This document shows, piece by piece, positions 1 through 5,294 of a stretch of DNA of 10,824 nt. Origin of the DNA: Anaerolineae bacterium (GTDB lineage: Bacteria > Chloroflexota > Anaerolineae > B4-G1 > SLSP01); the NCBI GenBank assembly GCA_018055515.1, contig JAGPHL010000042.1, positions 5,987-16,810 of the forward strand, written 5' to 3'. The notes below the pieces were generated by a model, which saw only the letters and a list, made by a program, of their open reading frames with translations, made no database searches and was not told the DNA's origin. Every line of letters begins with the position of its first letter. Positions within the stretch are counted from its first letter, which is position 1. Made by a program: the position numbers and the translations under genes.

Positions 1-199
1 TCGGCGCGGGCGTGAGCGTGGGGGTGAGCGTCGGCGCGGGAGTCGGAGTCCGCGTAGGCCGCGGCGTCGGCGTCGGAGTTCGGGTCGGCGTTGGAGTTGA
101 TGTCGGCGTGGCCGTCGGGGTCGCCGTAGCCGTCGGGGTCGCCGTGGCCGTCGGCGTCGGCGAAGGGAGCGGCGTGAGCGTAGCCGTGGGCGTCGGCGT
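1..199 (-). repeat. Low-complexity Thr-Pro/Thr-Ala coding repeat
   Basis: This is a degenerate hexanucleotide-like tract. Read on the minus strand, ACG/ACC/ACT codons alternate with CCG/CCC/GCG codons. It encodes the Thr/Pro linker of the secreted protein and continues past the left edge. Such tracts are prone to length change by slippage. Confidence 0.8.
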
Positions 200-295
200 G
201 TAGAATGCCTCAGTGAGGCTCGGCACGGTGACCGGCAGGGTGAGCAACAGAAGGGTCAACGGCGTCAGCCACAGCAACCACTTGAAGCGCTTCAT
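1..295 (-). CDS. Secreted Thr/Pro-rich protein, N-terminal fragment
   Basis: The reading frame starts at the ATG at 295-293 and stays open to the left edge, so only the first 98 residues are visible. It begins with a basic n-region (MKRFK) and a long hydrophobic stretch (about residues 6-25, rich in Leu, Trp, Val), which reads as a signal peptide or N-terminal anchor. There is no lipobox cysteine in the visible part. From about residue 33 the sequence is almost entirely Thr-Pro/Thr-Ala dipeptides with a few Leu, Ser and Arg, a typical extended extracytoplasmic linker. A folded domain may follow beyond the window; its nature cannot be told. The start codon overlaps the stop of the upstream Nudix gene as ATGA, which indicates translational coupling. 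No separate promoter or Shine-Dalgarno was evident. The plus-strand Val/Gly-rich reading frame over the same DNA is a shadow of this low-complexity coding. Confidence 0.8.
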   Translation of the reverse strand, partial: MKRFKWLLWLTPLTLLLLTLPVTVPSLTEAFYTPTPTATLTPLPSPTPTATATPTATATPTATPTSTPTPTRTPTPTPRPTRTPTPAPTLTPTLTPAP

Positions 296-855
296 ACGTC
301 CTCAGTCCCGGTCCGCAGCTGTTTCAGCCGCGCCAAAGCCTGCTCCGTCGCGCGAAAAGCCAGCGGCGGCAACGCCTCCAGGGGAAAGAACGCCACCTCG
401 GCCGCGTCATCCGCCGCCGTCAGCACCCCGTCGCTGATGCGCCCCCGATACACGAGCACGATGTCGGCCCCGCGCGCGTGTTCGCGGCCATACACCGCCA
501 TGAACAGCTCCGGCGCCGCCAACGTCAGGCCCGTCTCCTCCCGGCACTCGCGGAGGGCAGCCTCCGGAGGAGATTCGTCCTCATCCACAAAACCGGCCGG
601 CAGGCTCCAATAGCCCTGTTGAGGCTCCCAGGCGCGCCGCACCAACAGCACACGTCCGGCTGCGTCCTCCACAAGCGCCGCCGCAGCGACTTTGTGGTCG
701 CGGAAAACCACCAGCCCACACGCCGGGCAGACCCGTCGCATCCGCCCAAAGACAAAAGCATCTTCCAGGGCCTGTCCGCAGCGGGGACAAAAATTCAGCT
801 CCAGGGTCTGAGAGACCTGGTGCGGCTCAATTTGGGGCAGGTGATGGGTTTCCAT
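292..855 (-). CDS. Nudix hydrolase with N-terminal zinc ribbon
   Basis: This is a cytoplasmic Nudix pyrophosphohydrolase of 187 residues from the chosen start. An N-terminal zinc ribbon is formed by CPRCG and CPACG (Cys 23, 26, 43, 46). The Nudix box is complete and matches GX5EX7REUXEEXGU: G88, E94, R102-E103, E106-E107 and G109, so Mg2+-dependent hydrolysis of a nucleoside diphosphate linked to another moiety is expected. The NudC-specific SQPWPFPXS signature is absent, so NADH pyrophosphatase is not supported; ADP-ribose or a related NDP-X is possible, but the substrate is undetermined. An in-frame ATG at 876 would add seven residues. I prefer 855 because a near-consensus promoter at 865-892 overlaps the 876 start and would place transcription initiation just before 855. 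Neither start has a clear Shine-Dalgarno. The gene ends in an ATGA overlap with the secreted Thr/Pro protein. Confidence 0.9.
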   Translation of the reverse strand: METHHLPQIEPHQVSQTLELNFCPRCGQALEDAFVFGRMRRVCPACGLVVFRDHKVAAAALVEDAAGRVLLVRRAWEPQQGYWSLPAGFVDEDESPPEAALRECREETGLTLAAPELFMAVYGREHARGADIVLVYRGRISDGVLTAADDAAEVAFFPLEALPPLAFRATEQALARLKQLRTGTEDV

Positions 856-864
856 GGCCCGTTT

Positions 865-892
865 ATCGTACTGCATTCAGAGGCCGTGTCAA
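865..892 (-). promoter_or_regulatory. Sigma70-type promoter for the Nudix gene
   Basis: Read on the minus strand, a perfect -35 TTGACA (892-887) is followed after 16 nt by TACGAT (870-865), a 4/6 match to the -10 consensus. The predicted transcription start is near 858, about three bases before the ATG at 855. This would give a leaderless or nearly leaderless mRNA and separates the Nudix/secreted-protein pair from the sigma operon. The remaining spacer to the anti-sigma stop (893-1017) shows no clear terminator. Confidence 0.55.
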
Positions 893-1017
893 GACGCCGT
901 GAACCGGCGCCCTGGACACCCGCCAGGCTCGGGGACAGGCTTTTCCCACGCCAGAGGACTTCAATCTGCGGGGACGCCGTCTCCTGAGCCGGACGCGCGG
1001 AATGGTCGCCGGTGCGT

Positions 1018-1893
1018 TCAGTGACGGCGGGAAAGTCGCCAGGTGCTGTAGCCCAGCCCTGCCGTAGCCACTCCCAGCAGGCCCGTCACCCACAGGGGAA
1101 CCGCGGGCTGAGGGGACGGCGTTTCCATCGCCGGGGCTTCGAGCGTCGCCGTCAGTTCTTCAGGCACCGCCGTGACGGTGATCGGCGCCGTCTCCGAGAA
1201 AGCCGCGACCATCTTCAAGGTCATTGTGACGTCTGCGGGCGCCTCCGCACACTCGCCGGAGCCGTCCGCCGCACAGGCGTCGAGGGTAGCCGTCGCCTCG
1301 GGAACGGCCGGTACGGCCGCGGCTCCCTCTTCCCCACCCCCAAGGCCGCCGGCGCCCGGCGGGGCGCTGAGATACCCCTCCTCGAAGCCGCCCAGGCCGT
1401 AGACAGGCTCTTCCGCAGCGACCGTAGGCTGCAGCAGCGGTGCAGGCGCCGACCGACTCAAGGCTTGAGTCTCCGTGATCGGCGCTTCTTGATACAGCAT
1501 GGCTTCCGGCGTCTCTGGCGACAGCGCCGCCGACTCGCGCTGCCCTACGGGTACGGCCATGGGGGTCAGGTTCAGGCCCACAGCGACCACAAAAGCGGCA
1601 GCGCTCACGACCGTCGCCAGACGCATCGCCCACAGCGACAACGGGCTGCGGCGCGGGCGCGCCGGAGCTGCCGCCGCCGGCGTCGCTATCATCGCGGGGG
1701 TCAACAGGTAATTGCGGGGAGGCTCGCGCAGGGGCGCTGCCTGCAGCAGCGCAATCGTCTGACGCAACAGCGCCACACGCTGCTGTAATTCAGCATCGTG
1801 TGCGAGATCGGCTTCCAGCGCGCGCTGCTCCACAGGCGACAGCCGCTGATCCAGGTAAGCCGAAAGTTGTTCTTCAGTCCAAAGCCTTCCCAT
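1018..1893 (-). CDS. Putative anti-sigma factor, two TM segments, no zinc motif
   Basis: This 291-residue protein lies 16 nt downstream of an ECF sigma gene, with a GGGAGG ribosome-binding site 9 nt before its ATG. The N-terminal ~55 residues (start MGRLWTEEQLSAYLDQRLS) are acidic and helical and resemble the helical anti-sigma domain, but the HXXXCXXC zinc-anti-sigma motif is missing. Transmembrane helix 1 is at about residues 87-107, after a basic RPRR. An extracytoplasmic loop of about 155 residues follows, rich in Pro, Ala, Glu and Gly, with a single cysteine pair (207, 215) and Thr-rich stretches. A second hydrophobic helix lies near residues 266-284, followed by basic RLSRRH, so both ends are predicted to be cytoplasmic. 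The role, holding the sigma factor at the membrane until an envelope signal arrives, is inferred from gene order, the N-terminal domain and topology. Sequence similarity to known families cannot be tested here. Confidence 0.72.
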   Translation of the reverse strand: MGRLWTEEQLSAYLDQRLSPVEQRALEADLAHDAELQQRVALLRQTIALLQAAPLREPPRNYLLTPAMIATPAAAAPARPRRSPLSLWAMRLATVVSAAAFVVAVGLNLTPMAVPVGQRESAALSPETPEAMLYQEAPITETQALSRSAPAPLLQPTVAAEEPVYGLGGFEEGYLSAPPGAGGLGGGEEGAAAVPAVPEATATLDACAADGSGECAEAPADVTMTLKMVAAFSETAPITVTAVPEELTATLEAPAMETPSPQPAVPLWVTGLLGVATAGLGYSTWRLSRRH

Positions 1894-1909
1894 GAGTTAT
1901 CGCCTCCCA

Positions 1910-2530
1910 CTATACCCTGTTGTCCAGACGATAACGGTATGGTAAAAGTTCCCGTTGTTCGAGCAGCAGGTCTCGCATCCTGCCGCGAGCGCGCGCCAAC
2001 CGCGATTTTACCGTCCCCAATTGAATCTGCAGCGTCTCGGCCACCTCCTCGTACGAAAGGCCCAGCCGGTCTACCAACACCAACACCGTGCGTTGATCTT
2101 CGGGCAGCCTGGCGAGGGCGTCTTCCAGCAGCTGCCGCAGCTCGTCTCGTTCGACGGCCTCTTCGGGAAGCTCCGCGTGATCCCGCAAATGCGGATTGGC
2201 CTCTTCCTCCAGGTCGCCGAAGGCTTCCCACGAGACACTCGGACGACGTTTAGCATGGCGCAGCGCATCGTAGCAGGCGTTGGTGACGATGCGTAGCAAC
2301 CACGCGCGGAACGAGCCGCCGCGAAATTGCGCGAGGCTGCGGTACGCGGAGATGAAGGCCTCTTGCGTGGCATCATCCGCCGCGGCGGGATCCTGCAGCA
2401 GATGGTACGCCAGGTTGTAGGCCTGAGTTTGATAATGCAGCAGCAGCTCATTAAACGCATCCAGGTTCCCTCGTTGCGCGGTGTACACGAGGGCCGTCTC
2501 GTCCCAGGATGCGGCATCGGTCAGTTCCAT
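1910..2530 (-). CDS. RNA polymerase ECF-type sigma factor
   Basis: This 206-residue sigma70-family ECF factor has the usual two-domain build. Region 2 (about 24-93) contains DDATQEAFISAYRSL and FRAWLLRIVTNACYDALR, the core-binding and -10 recognition helices. Region 4 (about 131-186) contains LPEDQRTVLVLVDRLGLSY and a helix-turn-helix ending in GTVKSRLARARGRMRDLL, which reads the -35 element. The start at 2530 (MELTDAAS) is chosen because GGAG lies 7 nt upstream; an ATG at 2578 would add 16 residues encoded by repeat-like leader DNA. The gene heads an operon with the membrane anti-sigma factor, the standard arrangement for envelope or stress sensing. ECF operons are often autoregulated, but I found no convincing ECF-type promoter or -10/-35 pair on the minus strand upstream. 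Confidence 0.93.
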   Translation of the reverse strand: MELTDAASWDETALVYTAQRGNLDAFNELLLHYQTQAYNLAYHLLQDPAAADDATQEAFISAYRSLAQFRGGSFRAWLLRIVTNACYDALRHAKRRPSVSWEAFGDLEEEANPHLRDHAELPEEAVERDELRQLLEDALARLPEDQRTVLVLVDRLGLSYEEVAETLQIQLGTVKSRLARARGRMRDLLLEQRELLPYRYRLDNRV

Positions 2531-2537
2531 ACCTGCT

Positions 2538-2541
2538 CTCC
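2538..2541 (-). promoter_or_regulatory. Ribosome-binding site setting the sigma gene start
   Basis: GGAG is spaced 7 nt from the ATG at 2530-2528. It supports the shorter sigma factor over the upstream ATG at 2578. Confidence 0.75.
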
Positions 2542-2543
2542 AA

Positions 2544-2665
2544 AGCAGTGAGGTGAACAGAAAACAGTGAGAAGTCAACAGTAAGCGGTGAGCAGGGAAA
2601 TGTTACGCGGAACTACTCACAGCTCTCTGCTCACTACTCTCTGCTCACGGCACTCTGCGCTGCAC
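2544..2665. repeat. Cluster of GTGAGCAG-type words in both orientations
   Basis: The intergenic DNA is built of degenerate copies of GTGAGCAG/GTGAACAG on the left and the reverse complement CTGCTCAC on the right. An exact 12-nt word, CTCTCTGCTCAC, occurs at 2623-2634 and 2637-2648 (14-nt period), with weaker copies before (2613-2622) and after (2651-2665). GTGAGCAGGGA at 2588-2598 can pair with 2624-2634 in an 11-bp stem with one G-T pair and a 25-nt loop. On the minus strand this lies in the probable leader of the sigma operon. I associate this style of repeat with dispersed intergenic elements in Chloroflexota; copy number elsewhere in the genome is unknown. Confidence 0.7.
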
Positions 2666-2693
2666 TTGACGAAACACCAATTCCGGTTATACT
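2666..2693 (+). promoter_or_regulatory. Promoter of tRNA-Leu
   Basis: TTGACG (2666-2671), a 16-nt spacer and TATACT (2688-2693) make a near-consensus housekeeping promoter. The predicted start falls at about 2700, only a few bases before the mature tRNA 5' end at 2703, so the leader would be very short. Confidence 0.75.
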
Positions 2694-2702
2694 CACAGCC
2701 AG

Positions 2703-2785
2703 GCCGGAGTGGCGGAATCGGCAGACGCAAACGACTCAAAATCGTTCGGGTGATCCCCGTGTGGGTTCGACTCCCACCTCCGGCA
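2703..2785 (+). tRNA. tRNA-Leu (anticodon CAA)
   Basis: The full cloverleaf can be drawn by eye. The acceptor GCCGGAG (2703-2709) pairs with CTCCGGC (2778-2784), with discriminator A2785. The D stem is GCG/CGC. The anticodon stem AACGA/TCGTT encloses the loop CTCAAAA, with anticodon CAA at 2737-2739, which reads UUG. A long variable arm (CGGG TGAT CCCCG) is typical of a class II tRNA such as Leu. The T arm is GTGGG-TTCGACT-CCCAC (2761-2777). The 3' CCA is not encoded and must be added after transcription. It is the only plus-strand gene in the window, has its own promoter, and is followed by a hairpin terminator. Confidence 0.97.
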
Positions 2786-2794
2786 TTATAACCG

Positions 2795-2829
2795 AAAAGA
2801 GGATGGCTACAAGCATCATCCTCTTTTTT
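2795..2829. terminator. Bidirectional intrinsic terminator
   Basis: AAAAGAGGATG (2795-2805) pairs perfectly with CATCCTCTTTT (2817-2827) around an 11-nt loop. A T-run follows on the plus strand and the A-run gives a U-tract on the minus strand. It sits between the convergent tRNA-Leu (+) and HAD gene (-) and can end both transcripts. Confidence 0.88.
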
Positions 2830-2855
2830 GTTCTCCCCCAGGGCCGGGTTGTCAC

Positions 2856-3506
2856 TCAAGCCGCTCCTCCCAACAGCCGCCACAACACCGGCTCGGCATC
2901 GAGCACCGTCGGCGCGGCGAATTCTGCACCGTCTCCCGGCACGCCATCCGGCCGCACGAGGATGGTGCGGATTCCAAACGGCGCCGCTCCCTGCAGATTG
3001 GGGCGCTGATCGTCAAGGAGCACGCACTCGGGGCCTTCCGCCTGCAGCAGGGCGAGCACCTGCGCATAGGCCTCAGGGCGCGGCTTCGCCAGATACCCCA
3101 AATCCCGCACGTCCACGATGCGCTCGAAGTGCTCACGGATGTCCATGCAGGTGAGGATCTGCTCGGCCCAGCCGGTAGTGGCGTTGGTAAAAACCACTTT
3201 GGCGGCCGGCAGGCGCGCGAGCATCGCCCTCAGCGCCGGGTCAGGCGCGAGGTAGCGGCTCACATCCACGCGATGCACGTCCTCCAGGTAGTCCTCCACG
3301 TCCACCTCGGGATGATGGTGCAGCAGGCCGGCCATGGTCGTGCCGTAACGGGCATAATATTCGCGGCGCAAAGTGTGAGCCATTTCCGGCGTGACGTCCA
3401 GCGCCCGCGCCAACCAGGCCTCGATGCGCTGTCGCACCTCCCAGAACAGCCCCGAGGTGTCCAGGTACAACGTGTCATCGAGATCGAAGAGCAGATAGCG
3501 GATCAT
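2856..3506 (-). CDS. HAD-superfamily hydrolase, pyrimidine 5'-nucleotidase-like
   Basis: This 216-residue HAD phosphatase has all four motifs: motif I DLDDTLY with nucleophile Asp8 and Asp10, motif II FTNA with Thr107, motif III Lys141 in AKPRPEAY, and motif IV Asp165-Asp166 in LLDDQRPN. The helical cap lies between motifs I and II (about residues 17-85), as in subfamily I. The DLDDTLY...SGL opening and overall length resemble the SDT1/PHM8-like pyrimidine 5'-nucleotidase branch, so dephosphorylation of a nucleoside monophosphate is plausible; the substrate cannot be assigned from sequence. The gene starts 39 nt after the ubiD-family stop on the same strand with only a weak GGAA-type ribosome-binding site, so it is probably the second gene of that transcript. 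Its 3' end is served by the terminator at 2795-2829. Confidence 0.87.
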   Translation of the reverse strand: MIRYLLFDLDDTLYLDTSGLFWEVRQRIEAWLARALDVTPEMAHTLRREYYARYGTTMAGLLHHHPEVDVEDYLEDVHRVDVSRYLAPDPALRAMLARLPAAKVVFTNATTGWAEQILTCMDIREHFERIVDVRDLGYLAKPRPEAYAQVLALLQAEGPECVLLDDQRPNLQGAAPFGIRTILVRPDGVPGDGAEFAAPTVLDAEPVLWRLLGGAA

Positions 3507-3545
3507 AGAATTTCCAGCGTTGTAAATTTCGGATGGCCACGCGCC

Positions 3546-5072
3546 TCACAGCCCCAGGGTCTCCCACAGAGCCGCGATGCGCGCCGTGACCTCCGGGCTC
3601 ATGCGCGCGACTTCGGGCCACTGGCGCGTGTAGCCCTCTTCGGGCCATTTGGCCGTCGCATCAATGCCGATTTTGCCGCCAAATGCGGGCTGATAGGAGG
3701 CGTGATCCAGCTGATCCACCGGCCCATCGCCGATGAGCACGTCCCGCGACCAGTCTACATTCCCCAACGCCTGCCACGCCGCTGTCATGGGATCCTGCAC
3801 GTCCACCCACCCATCCACTACCACCACGGCCTTCGCCAGGCTGAGCAACGCCAGCCCCCACAGCCCGTGAATGACCTTGCGGGCCTGCCCCGGATAGCGT
3901 TTGTTGATGCTCACCAGCACCAGGTTGTGGAACACGCCGGGCGCGGGCATCGCCAGGTCCACCACTTCGGGCAGGAACAGCCGCAGCAGCGGCAAAAACA
4001 GCCGCTCCGTGGCCTTCCCCATCCAGTAATCCTCCATCGGCGGGACGCCAACGACCGTCGCCGGATAGAGGGCGTCGCGCCGACGGGTGATGGCCGTGAC
4101 ATGGAACGCGGGGAAGAACTCCACCGGCGTGTAATAGCCGGTGTGATCGCCAAACGGCCCTTCGGGGCGCTGATCGGCGGGATCTACGTAGCCCTCGATG
4201 ACCATGTCGGCGTTGGCGGGGACGGTGAGCGGCTGCGTGACACAGCGCACGAACTCCACCGGCCTGCCGCGCAGCCATCCCGCCAGCAGATATTCGTCAA
4301 CATCGGGGGGCAGCGGGGCGGACGCGGCCCAGATGCACGCCGGGTCTCCCCCCAACACCACCGCTGCCGGAATCACCGATTTTGGATTTCGGAGCTGGGA
4401 TTTTGGAGCGCCGGTTTCTGGCCCTTGATCTTTGACCGCCGACTCTCGCGCCACGCGCTCGTGTTCCGCCCCGCCCTTATGCCGCTGCCAGTGCACCAGC
4501 AGGGTGCGGGAATCCACCTTCTGCAGGCGATACATGCCCACATTGCGCACGCCGGTCTCCGGGTGACGGGTCACCACTTGCGGCAAAGTGATGAAGGGGC
4601 CGCCGTCCTTGGGCCAACACGTGAGAATGGGAATCCCATCCAGAGAAGCGGAATCCGTCGCCACGAGCTCCTGACACGGGCCGCGCCTGACCCGCCGCGG
4701 GCTGACCCCCGCCGCGCGCAGCGCCTGCAGCAGCGAGACCCCCCTTCTCAGCGCCGCGCCGGCATTCGACGGCGGGCGCAGGTCGAGCAAGCGCGCCAGA
4801 TTGCGATTGAGCGCTTCCAGCTCCTCGACATGCAACGCCCACGCCATCCGCTGCGCGCTGCCGAAGGCGTTGACGAGGACCGGCAGCTCGTAGCCGGCGA
4901 CGTTCTCGAAGAGCAGCGCCTTGTTCTGCGCCGCCGGGCCCCGGCTCAAGCGCTCGACGATCGCCGTGATTTCCAGCTCGGCGGCGACGGGCGCTGTCAC
5001 GCGCCGCAATTCCCCGCGCGCTTCCAGCAGCGCGACAAACTCATGCAGGTCCTGGTGTTGTAGGATGGACAT
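3546..5072 (-). CDS. UbiD-family (prenylated-FMN) decarboxylase
   Basis: This 508-residue protein aligns by eye with UbiD-type decarboxylases over its whole length. Recognisable blocks are DGIPILTCWPKDGGPFITLP (145-164), RNVGMYRLQ (176-184) and HWQRHKGGAEH (194-204) of the cofactor/metal site, GGDPA (241-245), the catalytic-loop motif EGPFGDHTGYY (304-314, with E304 and D309), and PPMEDYWMGKATERLFLP (344-361). The family uses prenylated FMN to decarboxylate, reversibly, aromatic or unsaturated acids such as 4-hydroxy-3-polyprenylbenzoate. Family-level evidence does not fix the substrate, and no UbiX gene is in this window. GGGGAG lies 4 nt before the ATG. Residues about 205-232 are an unusual in-frame insertion (see the repeat at 4377-4460). 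A candidate promoter lies at 5169-5198, and the HAD gene follows 39 nt downstream. Confidence 0.93.
   Translation of the reverse strand: MSILQHQDLHEFVALLEARGELRRVTAPVAAELEITAIVERLSRGPAAQNKALLFENVAGYELPVLVNAFGSAQRMAWALHVEELEALNRNLARLLDLRPPSNAGAALRRGVSLLQALRAAGVSPRRVRRGPCQELVATDSASLDGIPILTCWPKDGGPFITLPQVVTRHPETGVRNVGMYRLQKVDSRTLLVHWQRHKGGAEHERVARESAVKDQGPETGAPKSQLRNPKSVIPAAVVLGGDPACIWAASAPLPPDVDEYLLAGWLRGRPVEFVRCVTQPLTVPANADMVIEGYVDPADQRPEGPFGDHTGYYTPVEFFPAFHVTAITRRRDALYPATVVGVPPMEDYWMGKATERLFLPLLRLFLPEVVDLAMPAPGVFHNLVLVSINKRYPGQARKVIHGLWGLALLSLAKAVVVVDGWVDVQDPMTAAWQALGNVDWSRDVLIGDGPVDQLDHASYQPAFGGKIGIDATAKWPEEGYTRQWPEVARMSPEVTARIAALWETLGL
4377..4460 (-). repeat. Repeat-derived in-frame insertion inside the UbiD gene
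   Basis: Between the conserved HWQRHKGGAEH and VVLGGDPA blocks, the protein carries about 28 residues including APKSQLRNPKS, where UbiD proteins usually have a much shorter linker. The DNA is distinctly A/T-richer than its surroundings. It contains GATTTTGGA twice, at 4378-4386 and 4399-4407, exactly 21 nt (7 codons) apart. On the coding strand this gives the NPKS-type heptad words typical of GGATTTTGGATTTCGG dispersed repeats. The frame is kept and both flanking active-site blocks are intact, so the enzyme is probably still functional. Confidence 0.65.
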
Positions 5073-5168
5073 TCAACTCCCCGTAAATCAGCCCTGTGAC
5101 CCATCGTACACCCCGTCGCAGATGAGGCGGCGTGACCCCACGCTGACCTCCATCCGCGCGCCAGGGCC

Positions 5169-5198
5169 ATTGTACACGAATTCGGCGATTTGGGTAAA
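5169..5198 (-). promoter_or_regulatory. Candidate promoter of the UbiD-HAD transcript
   Basis: On the minus strand, TTTACC (5198-5193), an 18-nt spacer and TACAAT (5174-5169) form a plausible housekeeping promoter. The -10 is a 5/6 match; the -35 is weak. The leader would be about 90 nt and contains two GGGTCAC words, with no riboswitch recognised. Confidence 0.42.
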
Positions 5199-5222
5199 CG
5201 CCCCCACACACGCGAATGGGCA

Positions 5223-5268
5223 TAAAACCACTGCGCGCCCGGCTCCAGTTTTGAGAGGGCGCGCAGTG
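5223..5268 (-). terminator. Intrinsic terminator of the giant protein gene
   Basis: CACTGCGCGCCC (5229-5240) pairs perfectly with GGGCGCGCAGTG (5257-5268): 12 bp, GC-rich, with a 16-nt loop. On the minus strand it is followed by GTTTTAT. It lies 27 nt past the giant gene's stop and isolates it from the UbiD promoter downstream. Confidence 0.82.
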
Positions 5269-5294
5269 TCTTTTCACCTCAGCGGCGAGAGCGG

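Noticed and set aside
12..203. Plus-strand Val/Gly repeat reading frame
   Set aside because: It is the complement of the Thr/Pro linker. The minus strand has a signal peptide, ATGA coupling and a typical linker composition; the plus frame has none of these.
893..1017. Terminator or small gene between the anti-sigma and Nudix genes
   Set aside because: Short palindromic GC words (GACGGCGTC, GGCGCC) are present, but there is no stem followed by a T-run on the minus strand and no supported coding frame.
2531..2578. Upstream ATG at 2578 for the sigma factor
   Set aside because: The extension (MTSHCFLFTSLLWRAG) is unlike ECF N-termini and runs over the ribosome-binding site of the better start at 2530.
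2544..2665. CRISPR array
   Set aside because: The repeated words are only 8-14 nt, degenerate and in both orientations, with no regular spacers and no cas genes nearby.
2603..2700. ECF-type promoter (GGAAC-like) in front of the sigma operon
   Set aside because: GGAAC occurs on the plus strand, which is the wrong orientation. The minus-strand GGAAT is followed by CGTC at far too short a spacing.
2588..2883. Small reading frames on both strands across the tRNA
   Set aside because: Their central parts are translated tRNA-Leu (words such as RSGGIGRRKRLK and GGGSRTHTGITRTILSRL), a well-known annotation artefact.
3129..5063. Long plus-strand reading frame of 644 codons opposite the UbiD and HAD genes
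   Set aside because: It is a GC-driven antisense shadow with His/Arg/Gln-rich composition and no recognisable domain, crossing two well-supported minus-strand genes.
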